This document shows, piece by piece, positions 42,363-50,765 of a DNA stretch of 64,000 bases; the first letter of the stretch is position 1; each line of letters opens with the position of its first letter. The position numbers were made by a program, and so were the translations under genes. Location: NCBI GenBank assembly GCA_900768185.1, contig CAAGCB010000009.1, positions 1 through 64,000 of the forward strand. The letters run 5' to 3'. Source of the DNA: Alphaproteobacteria bacterium. Its GTDB lineage: Bacteria > Pseudomonadota > Alphaproteobacteria > CAAGCB01 > CAG-977. The notes under the pieces are model-generated. The model was not told where the DNA came from and did no database searches. It was given only the letters and a program-made list of their open reading frames with translations.

Positions 42363-43186
42363 GACGCTTTTTGCGGCGATTCGGGTGCGGGGTGTTCGGT
42401 CTTTGCCGCTTTTTCAATTTTTTTGGCTTCGACCCACAGATCCTCCATTTCCGACAGCGTCGTTTTTTCAAACGGCTTTCCGGCTTCGTTCAGACGTTTT
42501 TCGATGTGACCGAATCGGCGTTCAAATTTGGCGTTGGCGTGTTTTAACGCTTGTTCCGGATTGATTTGCAGCTTGCGCGCCAGATTCACGCAAACAAACA
42601 GAACGTCGCCCATTTCGTCCAAACGTTCCCGTTCATGTGTCGGTTGGACGATTTCGGCTTTCAGTTCGTTCACTTCTTCATAGATTTTATCGATGATCAG
42701 CAACGGAGCCGCCCAGTCGAATCCGACGCGGGCGGCGCGGCTTTGCAGTTTGAACGCGCGAATCGTTTGCGGCAGGGCGTTCGCGATTCCCGATAAAACG
42801 CCGCTTTGGTGATGAGCGCGGCGTTCGTCGGCTTTCAGCTGTTCCCAATCGGGGCGTTTGGCGGCGTTTCCGAAAATATGGGGGTGGCGGTGAATCATTT
42901 TGGCGCAGATGCCGTCAACGACGTCTTGGAAATCGAACAATCCCCGTTCTTTCGCCATTTGGGCGTAAAAAACGACGTGCAACAGCAAATCGCCCAATTC
43001 CTCTTTCAGCTGGGCGGCGTCGCCTTTTTCGACGGCGTCATAGACTTCGTAGGCTTCTTCCAGAGTGTAGGGGGAAATGCTTTCGGGGGTTTGCGCTTTG
43101 TCCCATTCGCAACCGTGTTCGGGATCGCGCAGACGTTCCATTATATTCAATAAAGAATCGATCCCCTGTTTTTCGTGTTTGCACAT
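42359..43186 (-). CDS. mazG: MazG nucleoside triphosphate pyrophosphohydrolase
   Basis: 275 aa. Two tandem MazG domains: CEWDKAQTPESISPYTLEEAYEV...EELGDLLLHVVF and GFDWAAPLLIIDKIYEEVNEL...DEMGDVLFVCVNLARK. Converts non-canonical NTPs to NMP and is linked to stringent response and programmed cell death. Start MCKHEKQG at 43186 with AAAGGA upstream; an upstream extension has no similarity. Confidence 0.95.
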   Translation of the reverse strand: MCKHEKQGIDSLLNIMERLRDPEHGCEWDKAQTPESISPYTLEEAYEVYDAVEKGDAAQLKEELGDLLLHVVFYAQMAKERGLFDFQDVVDGICAKMIHRHPHIFGNAAKRPDWEQLKADERRAHHQSGVLSGIANALPQTIRAFKLQSRAARVGFDWAAPLLIIDKIYEEVNELKAEIVQPTHERERLDEMGDVLFVCVNLARKLQINPEQALKHANAKFERRFGHIEKRLNEAGKPFEKTTLSEMEDLWVEAKKIEKAAKTEHPAPESPQKAS

Positions 43187-43519
43187 GATCCTTTCCTTTC
43201 GCGTTTTCAAAAAGCGTCTTAATATGAGAGCCGATCCGTTTTTTGACAACAGATTTTTCAGCGAATCCGAAACGCCGCCTTTTGTCTATTTTGCCGACGA
43301 TTGTTTCGTTTTCGTGCTTTCTTTCCCGAAAAGACCGTCAAACGATGCGCCCGTTAAAATTTTATCTGTTGAAAAAAAACTAGGAGTTTCCGCGCTTTTC
43401 GGCGGTGTTTTCGGGGTTTTTGGCAAAAAAAGGAAATTCTGGACAAAAATATGCTTGAAAAACGGGACGGGGTTCGGTATAACAAATCTAACAAATGTTT
43501 TTTTTGAAGTGAGGTTCTT
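43187..43519 (+). other. Intergenic region upstream of the HAD gene
   Basis: 333 bp between divergent mazG and the HAD gene. A weak open frame from 43224 (about 100 codons, Phe-rich) continues to 43523 and overlaps the HAD gene start by a few bases; its composition suggests it is noncoding. The main content is the promoter described separately. Confidence 0.6.
43455..43483 (+). promoter_or_regulatory. Sigma70-type promoter of the HAD phosphatase gene
   Basis: TTGAAA (43455-43460), 17-bp spacer, TATAAC (43478-43483). Close to the gene, with GAAGTGAGG near the start codon. Confidence 0.65.
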
Positions 43520-44560
43520 ATGAGCGACGAAAAGAAACCCGTAAAATTGATTGTCAGCGACATTGACAACACCATCTCCGACTATTTTAACAACTGGGGC
43601 TTGGCGTGGGACAAAGGTGTCGAAGAATTGGCAAAAAGCCGCGGTTTGGAAAAAGACAAACTCTACGACAGCATTCGCGAAAACTCGGACGGTTACGCCC
43701 GTTTTCACAACTTCCCGGACATCATCGCGCAGACTCCGGAACTGAGCTACGAGGGCAAGTCCGCCGAAGAACGCAAACGCTTGGAAAAAGCCGACGCGAA
43801 GATTTGCCACGACGTCGCCAAACAGTACCATGCCGGCAACAAAATGTATGAAGGCGTCATCGCCACCATTCGCAAAGCCAAAGCCGCCGGCGCGAAGTTC
43901 GTCATGTACACCGATTCGCCCGCTTCCGGCGCGGTCGCCCGTCTGGCTGACATGAACTTCCCCTTGGATCTGGTCGACGGTTTGGTCTGCCGCGCCGACG
44001 GAACGACGGAAAACGTGGACGGAAAAGTCCAATTCAAAAAAGCCCCCCTGCAGGTGACGGGCGGTCGTTACGACGGATACCGCGACGAAATGGTCGCCAA
44101 ACTGGGCGACAAGCTGGTTATGAACGAAGGCAACGTCTGGAAACCCAATATGGACGTCATGCAGTCCATTATGGACACCCACGGCGCGAAAGCCTCTGAA
44201 ACCGTGATGGTCGGCGACAGCATCAAATCCGACGGCGGCGCGGTTCGCTTGGGGTGCCACTTCGCTTGGCAGAAAGAGGGATCCGAAGTCTGCGACGCGG
44301 TACAGGAAATGTACGGCAAAATCAACGACAACGCCGGCTATAAAATCGGTTCCAAAGGTCACTTGGAAGTTTTGGCGCAGTTGTCGAAAGACGATCCGAA
44401 GCTGGGCAAACAGTATCAGGATCACATGGTCACTTTGGAAGGCGGGTTCAAGGATTTGAACAAATACTTCCGCTTCCAGTCCGCGGAAAAAACGCAGACC
44501 AACACGGCGCAGAACGCCGCCGTCAAAGCGGCTGTCGCCCGCCGCGTGACGGGACGCTGA
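43520..44560 (+). CDS. HAD-superfamily hydrolase
   Basis: 346 aa, cytoplasmic. HAD motif I DIDNT (Asp14, Asp16), motif II YTDS near 130, motif III Lys in GNVWKPN near 208, motif IV GDSIKSDGGA near 232. All four motifs are intact, so an active phosphatase. The cap between motif I and II is all helical (about 25-115). The C-terminal tail from 290 is helical, rich in Ala/Thr/Gln. Substrate cannot be read. Strong promoter and terminator suggest monocistronic, well-expressed. Confidence 0.88.
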   Translation: MSDEKKPVKLIVSDIDNTISDYFNNWGLAWDKGVEELAKSRGLEKDKLYDSIRENSDGYARFHNFPDIIAQTPELSYEGKSAEERKRLEKADAKICHDVAKQYHAGNKMYEGVIATIRKAKAAGAKFVMYTDSPASGAVARLADMNFPLDLVDGLVCRADGTTENVDGKVQFKKAPLQVTGGRYDGYRDEMVAKLGDKLVMNEGNVWKPNMDVMQSIMDTHGAKASETVMVGDSIKSDGGAVRLGCHFAWQKEGSEVCDAVQEMYGKINDNAGYKIGSKGHLEVLAQLSKDDPKLGKQYQDHMVTLEGGFKDLNKYFRFQSAEKTQTNTAQNAAVKAAVARRVTGR

Positions 44561-44589
44561 TCCGTTTCGCAACAGAGATCGCAGTTAAA

Positions 44590-44620
44590 AAAGGGGGAAA
44601 GCCGACCGCTTTCCCCCTTT
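44590..44620 (+). terminator. Terminator of the HAD gene
   Basis: AAAGGGGGAAAGC-CGACC-GCTTTCCCCCTTT, perfect 13-bp stem ending in T3 and starting with an A-run, 30 bp after the stop. Confidence 0.85.
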
Positions 44621-44693
44621 GTCGCGCATGTTTGCAACAAACTGATTTTTTTGATTTTTTTAGGGGCTTTTCGGTAAAAGATTTCCTTGATTG

Positions 44694-44746
44694 ACCTGAT
44701 AAAAATTTGCTAACCTGATAAAAATGTCAAACAGGATTCCTGTTTG
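44694..44746 (+). promoter_or_regulatory. Operator-like region: two direct repeats and an inverted repeat
   Basis: ACCTGATAAAAAT occurs at 44694-44706 and 44713-44725, start to start 19 bp, on nearly the same face of the helix. Just downstream CAAACAGG-ATT-CCTGTTTG (44728-44746) is a perfect 8-bp inverted repeat, 21 nt before the start codon. Together they look like a regulated promoter with operator or leader hairpin. Confidence 0.5.
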
Positions 44747-44767
44747 TTTTATGAAAGGATTATTGCC

Positions 44768-45130
44768 TTGTCTAACCAATATACGGAAGAAAATCTGATC
44801 CGCGCCGCGTCGTATCTGCCGTCTTCGCGGGAACGGGAACAAGAAGCGGCGAATATCGCCGCGTCCGCCGATCCGCTGTCCGCGTTGCTGTATTCCGACG
44901 ATCGCGACACGGTTTTGTACGGTATTTTCGGCGATTTGCCCGATTACAACAATCCCGATATGGAAACGCTGTGGGACGAAGTGCTGGATCAAGATCCGGA
45001 AGAAGTGTACGAATACTGTTTCCGTAAAGGAGTTGATTTGTTCATGGACGACGGCAAACCCGTTCCGGGGTGGCGCGATATCGCCGTGATGCTGAAAGCC
45101 ATTGAAAAAGGCTATTTGCGTTTGGCGTGA
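44768..45130 (+). CDS. Small acidic protein of unknown family
   Basis: 120 aa from TTG 44768, MSNQYTEENLIRAASYLPSS, with AAAGGA 9 nt upstream; no ATG fits. Soluble, acidic (DQDPEEVYEY, FMDDGK). The pattern is mostly helical. Not recognised. The next gene starts within or just after its end, so they form an operon with the DUF502 gene; a link to envelope or regulation is conceivable but not shown. Confidence 0.7.
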   Translation: MSNQYTEENLIRAASYLPSSREREQEAANIAASADPLSALLYSDDRDTVLYGIFGDLPDYNNPDMETLWDEVLDQDPEEVYEYCFRKGVDLFMDDGKPVPGWRDIAVMLKAIEKGYLRLA

Positions 45131-45144
45131 ATAAGGATAAAATA

Positions 45145-45816
45145 ATGCCGACTGAAAACTCTCCCGCCCCCAAAGACGCCAAAAAAACGACGCTGACCGT
45201 CCGTTTGCGCAACTATTTCCTGACGGGACTGCTGGTTACGGCGCCCCCCGCTTTGACGATTTATCTGGCGGTGCTGTTCGTCAATTTTGTCGATACGCGC
45301 GTCCGTCACCTGATTCCCGACGAATACAATCCCGAACAATATCTGCCTTTCGCCATTCCGGGGCTGGGCGTTGTTGTCGTTCTGGTCGCTCTGATCGTTT
45401 TGGGGGCGTTCACGACGGGGTATCTGGGGCGTTTGTTGGTGCGCGTATGGGAACGCATGTGGGAAAAAATGCCGTTCGTTTCCGGTATCTATTCGACGTT
45501 CAAACAGCTGTTTGAAACTGTTTTTTCAAACAAATCCAACGCGTTCCGTCAGGTCGTGATGGTCGAATTTCCCAGAAAGGGCGTATGGACGGTGGCTTTT
45601 GTGACCTCCGACGTTCCCGCCGCCGCTTCCGATGCGTTGAACGGCGAAAAAATGGTTTCCGTTTATGTGCCGACGACGCCGAATCCGACGTCCGGATATT
45701 GGAGCCTGTATCCCGAAAGCGAAGTGATCCCGCTGGATATTCCCGTTGAAGAGGGATTGAAAATGGTTATTTCGTTGGGCATCGTATCTAAAAAGAAGAA
45801 CGGCGGCGTCGATTGA
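45145..45816 (+). CDS. DUF502 family membrane protein
   Basis: 223 aa. Two transmembrane helices (about 26-52 and 70-95), then a soluble DUF502 domain with SGIYSTFKQLFETVF, FPRKGVWTVAFVTSD and YVPTTPNPTSGYW, the family signature. Function of DUF502 proteins unknown. Start at ATG 45145 with AAGGA upstream; a GTG at 45127 overlapping the previous stop is a less supported alternative. Confidence 0.9.
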   Translation: MPTENSPAPKDAKKTTLTVRLRNYFLTGLLVTAPPALTIYLAVLFVNFVDTRVRHLIPDEYNPEQYLPFAIPGLGVVVVLVALIVLGAFTTGYLGRLLVRVWERMWEKMPFVSGIYSTFKQLFETVFSNKSNAFRQVVMVEFPRKGVWTVAFVTSDVPAAASDALNGEKMVSVYVPTTPNPTSGYWSLYPESEVIPLDIPVEEGLKMVISLGIVSKKKNGGVD

Positions 45817-45933
45817 TTTGCAACGGGGCGCGAACGTTTCCTGCCGGCGTTTTATTTTTCTTTCAAATCTTTTCTTTTTTCGGCGGAAGTGTTAAAACGG
45901 ACGCCTGAAACTTTTTGACAGACAGAGGATTGA

Positions 45934-47511
45934 ATGACATCTTTGGCGGAACAAACGGGGCATCGCCGCACGTTTGCGATTATTTCCCACCCCGACGCGG
46001 GTAAGACGACGCTGACCGAAAAGTTGTTGCTGTTCGGAGGCGCGATTCAGATGGCGGGCGCCGTCAAAGCGCGCGGCGAACAGCGGCGCGCGCGTTCCGA
46101 CTGGATGAAAGTCGAACGCGAACGTGGTATTTCCGTCGCATCGTCCGTGATGACTTATGAATATGCGAATTGCACGTTCAATTTGCTGGATACGCCGGGA
46201 CACGAAGACTTTTCCGAAGACACTTACCGCGTTTTGACCGCCGTTGATTCCGCCGTCATGGTGATTGACGCCGCCAAAGGCATCGAGGAACGTACCCGCA
46301 AACTGTTTGAAATCTGTCGTCTGCGCGACGTGCCGATTATCACGTTTATCAACAAGATGGATCGCGATTCCCAAGATCCGTTCGCTTTGCTGTCGGAAAT
46401 CGAAGACACGCTGGCGCTGGAAGTCGCCCCCGTCACTTGGCCGATCGGATCGGGAAGGGATTTCAAAGGGTGTTACGATTTGTTGCACGACCGATTGGTT
46501 CTGATGGAACGCGGCACGACCGCCGAAGCCGAAGTTTGCAACGGTTTGGACGATGAAAAACTGGACAATCTGTTGCCCGCCGATCTGGTCGCGAAACTGC
46601 GCGAAGATGTCGAAATGGTGCGAGGCGTCTGCCCCGCCTTTGATCGTCAGGCGTATTTGGAGGGCATTCAAACGCCCGTGTTTTTCGGTTCCGCCGTCAA
46701 TAATTTCGGGGTGCGGGAACTGATTGACGGGCTGGTGGCTTACGCGCCGTCGCCGCGTCCGCAACCCGCCGTGTCGCGCAAAATCGATCCGGCGGAGGAC
46801 AAAGTCACGGGATTCGTGTTTAAAATCCAAGCCAACATGGATCCGAAACATCGCGATCGCATCGCTTTCGTGCGTTTGTGTTCGGGGCATTTTCGGCGCG
46901 GTATGAAACTGTTGCATGTTCGCAGCGGAAAATACCTGCCCATGCATAATCCCATCATGTTTCTGGCGCAGGAGCGTGAATTGGCGGAAGAAGCCCTGCC
47001 CGGCGACATCATCGGTATTCCCAATCACGGCAATCTGCGCATCGGCGACGCGCTGAGCGAAGGCGAACAACTGACCTTTACGGGGATTCCGTCGTTTGCG
47101 CCGGAACTGTTGCAAAAAATCCGTTCGACCGATCCGCTGAAAGCAAAACATTTAGGCAAGGCTTTGCAGCAAATCGCCGAAGAGGGCGGGGCGAGCGTTT
47201 TCAAGCCTCTGATGGGGACGGACTGGATTGTCGGCGTCGTGGGGGCTTTGCAGTTTGACGTTTTGGCGGATCGTATCCGTACGGAATATGAAATTCCCGT
47301 GATTTTCGAACCGACCGCGCTTTATACGGCGCGCTGGGTCAAAGCCGAAACGAATGCCAATTTGGAAGATTTCATCAAAGCCAACCGCGCCGCTTTGGCG
47401 AACGATCATGACGGCGAATGGGTTTTTCTGGCGCGCAACGCGTGGCATTTGAACAAAACAAAGGAAGATTTTCCGAAAATTAAATTGCTGGAAACACGGC
47501 AGAACGCTTAG
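45934..47511 (+). CDS. prfC: Peptide chain release factor 3
   Basis: 525 aa. Translational GTPase that recycles RF1/RF2. G1 SHPDAGKTT (18-26), G2 near ERERGISVASSVM, G3 DTPGHEDFSEDTYR, G4 NKMDR. The C-terminal domains match RF3, not EF-G (length and GALQFDVLADRI). Followed 15 nt later by apt, likely one transcript. Confidence 0.95.
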   Translation: MTSLAEQTGHRRTFAIISHPDAGKTTLTEKLLLFGGAIQMAGAVKARGEQRRARSDWMKVERERGISVASSVMTYEYANCTFNLLDTPGHEDFSEDTYRVLTAVDSAVMVIDAAKGIEERTRKLFEICRLRDVPIITFINKMDRDSQDPFALLSEIEDTLALEVAPVTWPIGSGRDFKGCYDLLHDRLVLMERGTTAEAEVCNGLDDEKLDNLLPADLVAKLREDVEMVRGVCPAFDRQAYLEGIQTPVFFGSAVNNFGVRELIDGLVAYAPSPRPQPAVSRKIDPAEDKVTGFVFKIQANMDPKHRDRIAFVRLCSGHFRRGMKLLHVRSGKYLPMHNPIMFLAQERELAEEALPGDIIGIPNHGNLRIGDALSEGEQLTFTGIPSFAPELLQKIRSTDPLKAKHLGKALQQIAEEGGASVFKPLMGTDWIVGVVGALQFDVLADRIRTEYEIPVIFEPTALYTARWVKAETNANLEDFIKANRAALANDHDGEWVFLARNAWHLNKTKEDFPKIKLLETRQNA

Positions 47512-47526
47512 CTGACAGGTGAAGGA

Positions 47527-48051
47527 ATGAATAGAATCGATTTGAAAAAATGTGTGCCGACTTTCCCCGGCTTTCCCAAAGCGGGCGTGAATTTTTACGA
47601 TATCACGGGACTGTTTCGCGATGCCGGGGTGTTCGTTGAAACCGTGCGCCAGATGACGCGCCTGATTGGAAAATTCAATCCCGACCGTTTGTTCGCGATC
47701 GATTCGAAGGGCTTTATTTTCGCCGCCCCCGTCGCCGCGAATTTGGGCATCGGTCTGTCCCTGTTGCGCAAGGCGTCAAAGCTGCCCGGAACGGTCGTGC
47801 GCCATTCCTACGCGTTGGAATACGGCACGGACGAAATGGAATGCCGCGTCGAAGATTTCGACAAAGGCGAACGGCTGGTCGTCGTTGACGACGTGCTGGC
47901 GACGGGCGGCACGCTGTCGGCGGGCGTTTCCCTGTTGCAATCTGTCGGCGGAGATGTCGTCGGCGCGGCGGCGGCGTTGGAAATCGGTAATCTGAAAGGG
48001 CGCGAAAAAATCGCCGTTCCCTTTGACGCGATGCTGTTTTTTCCCGAATAA
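47527..48051 (+). CDS. apt: Adenine phosphoribosyltransferase
   Basis: 174 aa. Salvages adenine with PRPP to AMP. FPGFPKAGVNFYDITG at the N-terminus and the PRPP-binding VVVDDVLATGGTL (about 117-129) are diagnostic; IDSKGFIFAAPVA is typical of Apt. The ESRGF element reads DSKGF. Confidence 0.93.
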   Translation: MNRIDLKKCVPTFPGFPKAGVNFYDITGLFRDAGVFVETVRQMTRLIGKFNPDRLFAIDSKGFIFAAPVAANLGIGLSLLRKASKLPGTVVRHSYALEYGTDEMECRVEDFDKGERLVVVDDVLATGGTLSAGVSLLQSVGGDVVGAAAALEIGNLKGREKIAVPFDAMLFFPE

Positions 48052-48078
48052 CCGGAACGCGTTTCGCCTGAAAGTCGT

Positions 48079-48465
48079 TCACAGTCCCAGCGGGTTGCGG
48101 ACGGTTTTCGCTTTTTGTTCAATAATGTCGCCCAGCGCGGTGATGTATCCCGCTCCCGTCAGTGTGCGGTACAGATTGACGCTGCGGCGGTCGGTTTCGT
48201 CCGTTTGGCGGCGGAGCAGTCCTAAAACGCTCAATTTATCAACGGCGCGGGACACAGCCGGTTTTGAAATGTTCAAATTGGCGGCGAGCGCGCGTACCGT
48301 ATGCGGTTCGGGCGTCAGATAAACGCATAGCAAAATCGCCGTCTGGCGCACGGACAAATCCGTTTCGATATCGGATTCTTCGCCGGCGCGGCGCACGATT
48401 TCCGCCGTTGTTTCCCGTAACAGTTCCAATCCCGTAAAGCAGTCCAGATTCATTTTCATCTTCAT
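48079..48465 (-). CDS. MarR-family transcriptional regulator
   Basis: 128 aa winged helix protein. LSVRQTAILLCVYLT, VRALAANLNISKPAVSRAVDKLSVLGLLRRQTDETDRRSVN is the MarR DNA-recognition helix and wing. It overlaps pmbA by 4 bp, so it is cotranscribed with it; target genes unknown. Confidence 0.85.
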   Translation of the reverse strand: MKMKMNLDCFTGLELLRETTAEIVRRAGEESDIETDLSVRQTAILLCVYLTPEPHTVRALAANLNISKPAVSRAVDKLSVLGLLRRQTDETDRRSVNLYRTLTGAGYITALGDIIEQKAKTVRNPLGL

Positions 48466-49808
48466 TTCCCCGCGACGGACATGTTGAACAGGCGCAACGT
48501 CGGCGCATCGACGGCGTGCCGTCCGTCCAAATCGTTTGCCGCCGCCATGTTCTTGAACATGGATTTCAGATTTCCGGCGATGGTGATTTCGGCGACGGGA
48601 ACGGTTATTTCGCCGTTTTCAATCAGGAAACCCGATGCGCCGCGGCTGTATTCGCCCGTAATCATGTCGACGCCCTGACCGAACAGTTGCGTCAGATAAA
48701 GTCCGCGTTTGATATCGGAAAACAGTTCCTTCGGCGATACTTTTCCGCCCGTCAAAGTCAGATTCGACGCCGACGGGTGCGGATTCGATCCCAATCCGCG
48801 GGCGGCGTGTCCGTTCGATTTCAATCCGAGTTTGCGTGCGGAACGCAAATCCAGCAGCCATGTTGTTAAAACGCCTTTGTCCACCAAAGCCGTCGGCGCG
48901 CAAGGCAAACCTTCGGCGTCGCATGGGCGGGAGGCGGCGCCGCGCTTTTTAAGCGGGTTTTCCAGAACGCTTAAATCCGCGGGGAAAATCTGTGTGCCGA
49001 GGGCGTCTTTTAAAAATGACGTGCCGCGAGCGATTCCCGCTCCGTTGATTGCGCCCGCCAGCGCGCCGATCAGTCCGCGCGCCAAACGGGGTTCCAGAAC
49101 GATATCCATCGTTTGCGATTCGATTTTTCGCGGGTTCAGACGCTTGACGGCGCGTTCGCCCGCGTTTTTGCCGATTTTTGCGCCGTCTTCCAAATCGGAA
49201 AAATAGACGGCGGAGGAATAATCGTAATCGGTTTCCTTGTCCCCGTTTTCGTTTTCGGCGATGACGGAAACGGAAACCGACGCGGCGGAACGGTCGAATT
49301 CGCGGTAAAAACCGGTTGTCGACGCCATCAAAATGTGGGATTTTTCAATTCCCGCGCCTGCGCCGTCGGATTGTTTTACACCCGCGACGGACAGGGCGGC
49401 GTCTTCGGTTTTCAAAGCCAAATCCAATAAATCCGCCGTTGAACGATCGATATCGTCGTATAAATCCAAATCGACCTGATTTTTGATTTGATCATTTGCT
49501 TCCGCCAATCCGCAATACGGATCTTCGGGGACGGTTTTCGCCATTTCGACGGCGCGTTCCGCCAATTCGGTCAAAGCGGCTTTGTCCAAAACGCTGGAAG
49601 ACGCGACGGCGGGACGTCCGCCGCAAAAAACACGCAGATCAACGGCGGCCGTATGCGCGTATTCCAGATTTTCGGTTTTTCCGGCGCGGCATTCGGCAGA
49701 TGCCGACAAACTGTCCGCGCCGAACGATTCGGCGGCGTCCGCGCCCGATTTGCGGGCGTGTTCGATTAAAAATCCGACGGCGTCGGACAGGCAAAGCGTT
49801 TCGGTCAT
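48462..49808 (-). CDS. pmbA: PmbA/TldE peptidase subunit
   Basis: 448 aa. TldE-type protein of the TldD/TldE metalloprotease involved in maturation of peptides such as microcin and of other short peptides. Conserved MITGEYSRGASGFLIENGEITVPVAEITIAGNL and GLPCAPTALVDKGVL fit. TldE lacks the HExxxH metal site, which belongs to TldD; tldD is not in the window. Central gene of a three-gene minus-strand operon. Confidence 0.9.
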   Translation of the reverse strand: MTETLCLSDAVGFLIEHARKSGADAAESFGADSLSASAECRAGKTENLEYAHTAAVDLRVFCGGRPAVASSSVLDKAALTELAERAVEMAKTVPEDPYCGLAEANDQIKNQVDLDLYDDIDRSTADLLDLALKTEDAALSVAGVKQSDGAGAGIEKSHILMASTTGFYREFDRSAASVSVSVIAENENGDKETDYDYSSAVYFSDLEDGAKIGKNAGERAVKRLNPRKIESQTMDIVLEPRLARGLIGALAGAINGAGIARGTSFLKDALGTQIFPADLSVLENPLKKRGAASRPCDAEGLPCAPTALVDKGVLTTWLLDLRSARKLGLKSNGHAARGLGSNPHPSASNLTLTGGKVSPKELFSDIKRGLYLTQLFGQGVDMITGEYSRGASGFLIENGEITVPVAEITIAGNLKSMFKNMAAANDLDGRHAVDAPTLRLFNMSVAGK

Positions 49809-49811
49809 GGG

Positions 49812-50567
49812 TTAAAGCCTTTTTTCGGTAACGGGCTGAAAGACGGTTCGTTCGGATACGGTGCCTTGTTTCGGCAAGATTAAAAGCTTGCCGTTTGATT
49901 TCGCGTTGCGAATGTCAAATCCGGTCAGAATATAGTCGTCTCGGCGCGAAGCGACCAGCGTGAAAGTTTCGCCGTCGATTTGCGCGATATGCTTGTCGGT
50001 TATTTTCGCCGCCGCGATGCCGCCGTAAAAAGCGGTGACGATCATGGTCAGGATAAACGCCGCCGTCGTGAACATGTGCGCCAGCGAACTTTTCCCCGCT
50101 TTGAAATGAACGGACAGAACGCCCGCGTACAAAAACAGGATATACAGACTTTCAACCAGAAAATTGCCCGTTTTCAGCGCATTCACCGCGACGGCGCAAA
50201 AATACGCGGTGACGCCCAGCGTCGCCATCAACGAAAAAAAGTAGCTGATTTTTTGCGAACGGCTGAGGACGATTTTAACATTGTCGTCGGAATCGGCGTT
50301 CACGGTTTTTTGCAAAACCAGTCCCGACAGCAACGCGAAAAACAACAGACAGCAGGCGATTGAAAACAAAGTCTTGGGAAATTCCATCAAAAACAGCGGC
50401 GCGCGGTATTCGATAAAGCGTCCCGCCGTTCCCGCGACCGACAGCAGACACGACAAACAGACGCCGAAAGCGAAAATCAACAGACAGCGCGCGGCGAAAG
50501 AAACCTGCGGCGGTTCTTTTTCCCTGTTGTCCGAAAAAGCGTTTTTTTTGTCGTTGAACAAAGCCAT
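49812..50567 (-). CDS. Integral membrane protein of unknown function
   Basis: 251 aa. About six transmembrane segments between residues 25 and 190 (LLIFAFGVCLSCLLSVAG, LFSIACCLLFFALLSGL, ISYFFSLMATLGVTAYF and others), then a short soluble C-terminus. Its stop is 3 nt ahead of pmbA, so it is first in the pmbA-marR unit. Not recognised. Confidence 0.75.
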   Translation of the reverse strand: MALFNDKKNAFSDNREKEPPQVSFAARCLLIFAFGVCLSCLLSVAGTAGRFIEYRAPLFLMEFPKTLFSIACCLLFFALLSGLVLQKTVNADSDDNVKIVLSRSQKISYFFSLMATLGVTAYFCAVAVNALKTGNFLVESLYILFLYAGVLSVHFKAGKSSLAHMFTTAAFILTMIVTAFYGGIAAAKITDKHIAQIDGETFTLVASRRDDYILTGFDIRNAKSNGKLLILPKQGTVSERTVFQPVTEKRL

Positions 50568-50709
50568 GGAAAAATCCTGTGAATCGGTGTGAAAATAAAA
50601 CTTTCCGGTTTTTTCAGGTTACAACAAAAAAGGTTTCGCGTCCGTTAAATTTAAGTTACAGGCGTTCCTAACCGTTTGTTTTGCTGAAAAAAAGACAAAC
50701 GGATAGCTT

Positions 50710-50738
50710 TTGACTCGATGCCGGAAAAATGGGATAAT
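50710..50738 (+). promoter_or_regulatory. Sigma70-type promoter of the GAF-HD-GYP gene
   Basis: TTGACT (50710-50715), 17-bp spacer, GATAAT (50733-50738). Transcription would begin near 50745, downstream of an alternative start at 50718, which supports ATG 50766. Confidence 0.75.
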
Positions 50739-50765
50739 CAAATAATACGGACGGGAGGGCGCACA

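Noticed and set aside
43224..43523. Open frame of 100 codons before the HAD gene
   Set aside because: Phe-rich, weak start, contains the HAD promoter and overlaps its start.
50718..50765. Upstream start of the GAF-HD-GYP protein at 50718
   Set aside because: The promoter -10 (50733-50738) lies inside this extension, so the transcript starts after it.
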